NCBI RefSeq assembly: GCF_030052815.1
Contig: NC_079503.1
Location: forward strand, 47,224,735 to 47,288,734
Origin: Hevea brasiliensis
Taxonomy: Eukaryota > Streptophyta > Magnoliopsida > Malpighiales > Euphorbiaceae
Length of the DNA stretch: 64,000 nt
Reading direction: 5' to 3'
Within the stretch, counting starts at the first letter, position 1; the number at the start of each line of letters is the position of its first letter. Below the pieces are notes generated by a model. The model saw only the letters and a list, made by a program, of their open reading frames with translations, was not told where the DNA came from and searched no databases. Shown piece after piece: positions 58,320 to 64,000 of this stretch. The translations under genes and the position numbers were made by a program.

Positions 58320-59103
58320 ATCTTTTCCAATTTTGTGATCCTATCTTCTGCTACATGACCTAATCTCAAGTGCTAAAGTTGTTTTAGATTAAGGTTGATA
58401 TTTTCTGTTGCATTAATTTCATATTCGATGCTTAGAGCTATTTTGCATTCATTATCAACATAATAAAGTCCATTTTGCAAGTAACCCAAACATACAATTT
58501 TATTACCATAATAAACTGTACATACATCATTTATGAATCTAAATTCATAACCGTCTCTAGTCAAACTAGATACAGAAACGATGTTTTTATACATGTTGGG
58601 TACATACAAAACATCCTTTAAATACAAAACATCATCATCAAAATGATTATTTACAATAACAGAATTAGATCCGATGGCTTTGGTATCAACATTTGATCCA
58701 TCACTAATCTTTAACCTCACTTCTCCATGAACCAAGCTCCTTAGATTTACTAGGTCCTGCACATTAGAAATTATATGTGAATTAGAACCGGTATCAATGA
58801 CCCAAGCAGAATTAATATGATAAACAATACCAGAATCTAAGAAACAAGAAATAGTTATACCTTTAGAAGGTCTTGCCTTTTTGTTCTTTACCAACTCTAG
58901 GTATTCTGGGCAATTTCTTTTTCAGTGCCCATCCTTTTGACAGTGGAAACACTTTCCCTTGTCAGTAGGAGCTGTTTTTGCCTTCTTCTTCACACTTTGG
59001 CTCTTTTTGCCTACTCTACCAGAAGGACCAAGGACAGAAGACGAATTTTTCTTGTTGCTTTTTTTCTTCTTTTTTGGTCTTACTAGAAGAAGAAGAAGCA
59101 ACA
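58320..59103 (-). pseudogene. Copia-E zinc knuckle, protease and pre-integrase region
   Basis: From 59103: a Lys-rich stretch, then KGKCFHCQKDGH, a TGA, and KRNC (the zinc knuckle), then EYLELVKNKKARPSKGI. The protease site is WVIDTGSNSHIIS with its Asp intact, followed by YVPNMYKNIVSVSSL and NGLYYVDN. The pre-integrase HLRLGHVAEDRI ends next to the solo B LTR. The start at 58894 used by the open frame is internal. The element continues to the right of the B LTR cluster, outside the window. Confidence 0.87.
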
Positions 59104-61169
59104 TGTAACACCTCTATGTTCTGTAGTGCGTTCTACTGTTCTGGTGACCAGTGTTGTCCGGACAGCTAGGATGCCTAGAACTACGCTTTGATATGAGTGA
59201 GGAGACATAAAATAATGAAATACAAGAAAAGAAAATACAAGAAAACCAAAGGAAAAATAATAGTAAAGAAATGTAACCAAGTTAAGCGAGCCGAGAACCC
59301 TAGCGATGGGTGATCGCACCGGGAAGTCACGGCGTGGACCGTTGACTAGCCCTGGACAGCGTGGAACCCTGAAAAATATTTTTAGGACTTAAAGAGACAT
59401 CAATTGAAGTATAAATATCATTAGAAATATCAAAGAAAAATTAATTAATTAGTACAAAGAAAAGTGAGAAATCGAAAAATGGATAAAACCCGGTGTTACC
59501 GAAAAATCGAAAATGCAACCCGAACAGGGGCATTGTGGTCATTTGACATCCCGAGTTGTCTTTTGACTTAAATGTCCATTGAAAATACATGATATTATAT
59601 TTGGAAAATGTCATGAAAAATTAAATTAGTGGTACCGAATGTAAATAACAAAAATGAGATGCTTAATGTGGGAAAATGAAAACTTGATTATTTAATTAAT
59701 TAACAACTTATGGTGAGTGGAGCCCTATGGGGTTAAATAAACATTAAGTGGACAGAAAGATCCACTAAAAAATCTGCAATTCATCTTCTTCAATTGAAAA
59801 AGCATGAAAGCTCTCAAACCTCTCCCATGGCCGCCCACCTTCAAGCTATTACAACTCCATGATCAAGCCATCTTTTCCCACACTTGTCTTCATTAAAATT
59901 TATCCTCACCTTGCAAGGAAGAGTTTGATAGCAATTTTAAGAAGTTTTGGTGAGGTTTTGAAGAATTTCCAAAGTGGTAACTTTGTGTTTTTTATTATTG
60001 TTTCATTAAAGTTTGTGAGGAGGTTATGGGTACTTGAATTGTGGAAAGAATTTTGAGGTTTGATGTTTAAAGGGAGAGCTGTATTTTTGGCAGCCATGGA
60101 AACTCCTTGAAGACAATTTATTTTTGCTTGTAAATGGTAGATTAAAGGATTGATTAAATGTTTAGGTGTGTAGGAAATTATTGGGTGATGTATACTTAGT
60201 ATATGTGAATGTATATTTGAAATTTGAAGCTTGGAAATTAATAGAATGTAAATGCATGAATCGGCAGCCTAGTTTGGTGAACCATAAGAATGTTGTTTCA
60301 TGTTTGGATTATGGAATATTAATGTTGAATTGTGATAGTTGTTAGGGCAACTTGGGTATATGTGTGATGGTGTGAGGCTGGGCATGTAAATGAGCATGAA
60401 TAGGTGATTAAATTATTGTAATTGAGTTTGATAAATTCTGCACTTTATGGTGTATGTTGAATGTGATTGTAAGCTGCCAAAATGATAAAAAATATGTGGT
60501 AAAATATGTTTAGGTTATGGTACAAACCAAAGTTGACATGAATGTGGAGTTTGGCAATGTTAAAAGTGACCTTTGATGAGAAATGAAGAAAATGCAATAG
60601 GACAGTTTGTGTTTTGGGCTTAGAACCTTAAGTGTGTGGCTCCAATTGGTATGAGACCAATTGGAGGTGAAACTAGGCTCAAAATGTGCCAACTTTTCAT
60701 GAAGGAAGCTTGCCAAAATTATGCTTGTAAAGTAACTTGAAAAGTGAGCAAATCTGGATTAGTGCAATTAAGGCCTGAAAATTGACCATTTGGGCAGCAG
60801 TTAGTGTTTAGGTCATAACTCACTCAAAACAGGTCCAATTGACCTGAAATTTTGACCATGAATAGTTAAGACCTATATCTACAAGTATTATGAAGACACT
60901 AAAGATCAGAAATGACCATAAGCAAGTCAAACAGCTTGCACAAGTTCGGGTCCAAAAACTGGCCGAACCAAAATTGACCTAAAATGACCTAAAGTGACCA
61001 ATTTTGATGCACTTTGACCAGCAATAGTAAAATGACCATAACTTGGTCTACATAACTCAGAATGACCTGAAATTTTGCCCCACGTGCAATAAGACATAGA
61101 ACTACAAGTTTGTAGTTTTGACTGAAACCCAAAAACTGAGGGAGCTAGGTCGTCCGGCTAGGTCAAACT
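59104..61169 (+). mobile_element. Chromo-B-type LTR, first part, interrupted by another B LTR
   Basis: Starts TGTAACACCTCTATG inside the Copia-E coding region; the expected duplication is CAACA (59099-59103). Sequence follows the B LTR through the leader segment (weaker donor GTAACT at 59977) and the shared module (60640-61150), then breaks where the next B LTR begins. The end lies beyond the window. Confidence 0.87.
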
Positions 61170-62530
61170 TGTAACACCCCTAAGTTCGGTAGTGCGTTCT
61201 GCTGTACCGGTGACCAGTGTTGTCCGGACAGCTAGGATGCTTAGAACTACACTTCAATATGAGTGAGGAGACATAAAATAATGAAATACAAGAAAAGAAA
61301 GTACAAGAAAAACAAAGGAAAAATCATAGCAAAGAAATGTAACCGAGTAAGTGAGCCGGGAAACCTAGCGATGGGTGACCGCACTGGGAAGTCACGGCGT
61401 GGACCGTTGGTACTGCCCTGGATCATGGGAACCCTGGAAAACAATTTTAGGACATAAATAGATCCTTATTGAAGTATAAATCTCATTAGAAAGATTAAAG
61501 AAAAATTAAATAATTAGTACAAAGAAAAGTGAGAAATCAAAAAACAGACAAAATACGGTGTTACCGAAAAATCGGGAATGCAACCCGAACAGGGGCATTA
61601 TGGTCATTTGACATCCTGAAGTGTCTTTTGACCTAAATGTCCATTAAAAATAAATAATATTACACTTAAAAAAATGAAATAAAAAATTAATTTGGTGGTA
61701 CCTAAAGTAAATAGTAGAAATTAAAGGTTAAATGTGGAATAAGTGGGAATTTAGCTTATTATATGATTAAGTGACTAAGTGGACCACTAAGGGGATTAAT
61801 TAAATACATAGTGGGACATGTGTACACTTAAAATGCAGCTGAATAATCCATCTTCCTCATTTGCATTCAACATTGCCGAATTGAAGAACCAAATAGAAAC
61901 TCCATGGGCGTTTGCATGAAAGCTTCATCCACTCCCTCTTTTCATCTCTAAATACTTAAGTAGCTTTATGAAAAATGGTCTACACATCACAAGGAAGATA
62001 TTGATACTAATTTTGAGAAGTTTGGTGAAGGTTTAGCAAGTTACAATTAAAGGTAAGTTTGCATTTTTGAGAATTTCTTTGTTAAAGTTTATGTTCATGT
62101 TATGGGTGTTGGTTTGGTGAAGGAAAATTTTGAGTTTGAAGGGTTATTGTTGTTTTCATTTTGGACAGCCATGAGTCACGTTTTTGATGAGATATTTGTG
62201 CATATAATTGATGAGAAATGGTGTTGATCATGATGAATTAGTAACCTAGTGAATTACTTCATGTTTATATGGTGATTTATGCACTTGGATGGGAATTGGT
62301 AAATTGGATGGCACTTTGATGTTGAAGAATGGTTTGCGGCAGCTTGGGGACACTTGAGTAATTGTATATATTGAAGGAAGTGTGGGCAGAATATTGACCT
62401 AGAAGGTTGATGAGATGTATGTAGATTGATATTGTAAAGTGTATGTTAAATTTGTAATGGTTAGGTGTATTTGTAATGGTAATTAGAAATTGTAATTGTG
62501 AATGATATTTGGTGTGTTGAGGGTAATGGT
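61170..62530 (+). mobile_element. Chromo-B-type LTR nested in the previous one, first part
   Basis: Starts TGTAACACCCCTAAG within the GGTCAAACT of the outer LTR (expected TSD AAACT). It follows the B LTR for 1361 bases, with a consensus GTAAGT donor at 62053, and is itself interrupted at 62530. No coding sequence. Confidence 0.88.
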
Positions 62531-64000
62531 TGTAACACCCCTAAGTTCGGTAGTGCGTTCTGCTGCTCCAGTGACCAGTGTTGTCCGGACAGCTAGGATG
62601 CCTAGAACCACACTTCAATGAGAGTGAGGAGACATAAAATAATGAAATAAAAGAAAAGAAAGTACAAGAAAAACAAAGGAAAAATGATTGCAAAGAAATG
62701 TGATCAAGTTAAACGAGCCGGGAAACCTAACGATGGGTGACCGCACTGGGAAGTCACGGCGTGGACCGTTGACTGGCCCTGGACTGTGGGGAACCCTGGA
62801 AAACATTTTTGGGACATAAATAGACCCTTGTTGAAGAATAAATATCATTAGAAATATCAAAGAAAAATTAAATAATTAGTACAAAGAAAAGTGAGAAATC
62901 GAAAAACAGACAAAACCCGGTAATACCGAAAAATCAGGAATGCCACCCGAACAGGGGCATTATGGTCATTTGACATCCCGAAGTGTCTTTTGACCTAAAT
63001 GTCCATTAAAAATAAATAGTATTACACTTAGAAAATAAAATGAAAAATTAAATTGGTGGTACCTAAAATAAATAGTGGAAATTATGGGTTAAATGTGGAA
63101 TAAATGAATAATTACTTTATTATATGATTAAGTGACTAAGTGGACCACTAAGGGGATTAATTAAATACATAGTGGGACATGTGTACACTTAATATGCAGC
63201 TGAACTTCATCTTCCTCAAAGTTATTTCAACATTGCCGAATTGAGAGAAAGAGGAAGCCACCATTGACGTTTCATGCAAAGCTCTCTTAACTCTCCATTT
63301 TCATCTCTAAACACTTAGGTTCTTTCATGAAAAATGGTCTACACATCACAAGGAAGATATTGATACCAATTTTGAGAAGTTTGGTGAAGGTTTAGCAAGT
63401 TACAATTAAAGGTAAGTTTGCATTTTTGAGAAATTCTTTGTTAAAGTTTATGTTCATGTTATGGGTGTTAGTTTGGTGAAGGAAAATTTTGAGTTTGAAG
63501 GGTTATTGTTGTTTTCATTTTGGACAGCCATGAGTCACATTTTTGATGAGGTATTTGTGCATATAATTGATGAGAAATAATGTTAATCATGGTGATTTAG
63601 TAACTTAGTGAATTATTTCATGTTTATATGGTGAATTATGCACTTTAATGGGAATTGGTATATGGGACGGCAATGTGATGTTGAAGAATGGTTTGTGGCA
63701 GCTTGTGGACACTTGAGTAATGGTGTATATTGAAGGAAGTGTGGGCAGAATATTGACCTAGAAGGATTGATGATATGTATGTAAATTAATATTGTAAAGT
63801 GTATGTAAAGTTTGTAATGTTTAGGTGTGTTTGTAATGGTACTTAGAAATTGTAATTGTGAATGATATTTGGTGTGTTGAGGGTGATTGGAATCTGCCCA
63901 AAATAATGCTAATGTAATGTAGAAAATGCTTTTGGTAATGTGCCAAAACAGTTTGGTAGGTAAGTAAACAAATGGCAAAGGTAAGTGTGTGTTTGAAGTT
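62531..64000 (+). mobile_element. Third nested Chromo-B-type LTR, running off the window
   Basis: Starts TGTAACACCCCTAAG after GGTAATGGT (expected TSD ATGGT) in the second LTR. It matches 61170-62530 base for base with small changes, and at 63858-63895 passes the point that was the insertion site in its host copy. GTAAGT donor at 63412. Whether it is solo or part of a full element cannot be seen. Confidence 0.88.

Larger units (their letters stand above)
50576..59103 (-). mobile_element. Copia-E: partial Ty1/copia element, minus strand
   Basis: From right to left: zinc knuckle, protease, pre-integrase (58320-59103), integrase (54488-55526), RT and RNase H (50860-52376), polypurine tract and 3' LTR. 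It is related to Copia-C but has a different LTR. Insertions split it at 52377-54487, 55527-58319 and from 59104. Gag, the primer site and the 5' LTR lie beyond the window. Stops and frameshifts in every part show that it is inactive. Confidence 0.85.

Overview
The window is plant nuclear DNA made almost entirely of nested LTR retrotransposons. I found no host gene, tRNA, rRNA or CRISPR array. Long AT-rich LTRs, TGGTATCAGAGC primer sites (complementary to initiator tRNA-Met), chromodomain-type Ty3/gypsy pol and TNT1-94-like Ty1/copia pol point to a dicot with a repeat-rich genome. A woody Euphorbiaceae such as rubber tree is only a guess. Names used here are mine: Chromo-A, Chromo-B and Chromo-D (Ty3/gypsy chromoviruses, Tekay/Del-like), Copia-C and Copia-E (Ty1/copia), and LTR-F.

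Layout. LTR-F runs off the left edge (1-541). It interrupts Chromo-D (+), whose decayed gag, protease, RT, RNase H, integrase and 3' LTR are scattered over 542 to about 50575. Copia-C (+; 2152-44685; two LTRs of 2109 bp) sits inside the RT of Chromo-D. Chromo-A (-; 5672-38243; LTRs of 3180 bp once inserts are removed) sits in the leader of Copia-C. Chromo-A itself carries four insertions: a solo B LTR in its 3' LTR (7709-11276), a solo B LTR between RNase H and integrase (13866-17641), an inverted solo A LTR in gag (20656-23685), and a two-LTR Chromo-B (-; 23996-34996) in its leader. Target-site duplications (TSDs) of 5 bp support this order: ACCCT, TTTCC, AATAC, TAACT, and near-perfect TATTG/CATTG and GCGTG/GTGTG. 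Further right, a solo C LTR (47049-49194, TSD CATAC) splits the chromodomain end of Chromo-D. Copia-E (-; about 50580 to beyond the window) is broken by a solo C LTR (TSD GTAGG), a solo B LTR (TSD ATCTT) and a cascade of three B LTRs, each starting inside the previous one (59104, 61170, 62531).

Function. All pol frames contain stops or frameshifts, so no element here is clearly autonomous. Chromo-A is the best preserved, with a 631-codon open frame spanning gag, protease and RT.

Most interesting signals. (1) The A and B LTRs carry a conserved 5' splice donor about 860-880 bp from the LTR start, and Chromo-A has a strong 3' splice site 4 bases before its gag ATG. This suggests an LTR-to-gag splice that removes the primer site from the translated RNA. 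(2) Chromo-A has a probable 75-nt GT-AG intron inside the integrase coding sequence, with a related copy at the same codon position in Chromo-B. (3) The A and B LTRs share a repeated sequence module of unknown role. All element calls come from reading the sequence; no database search was run.
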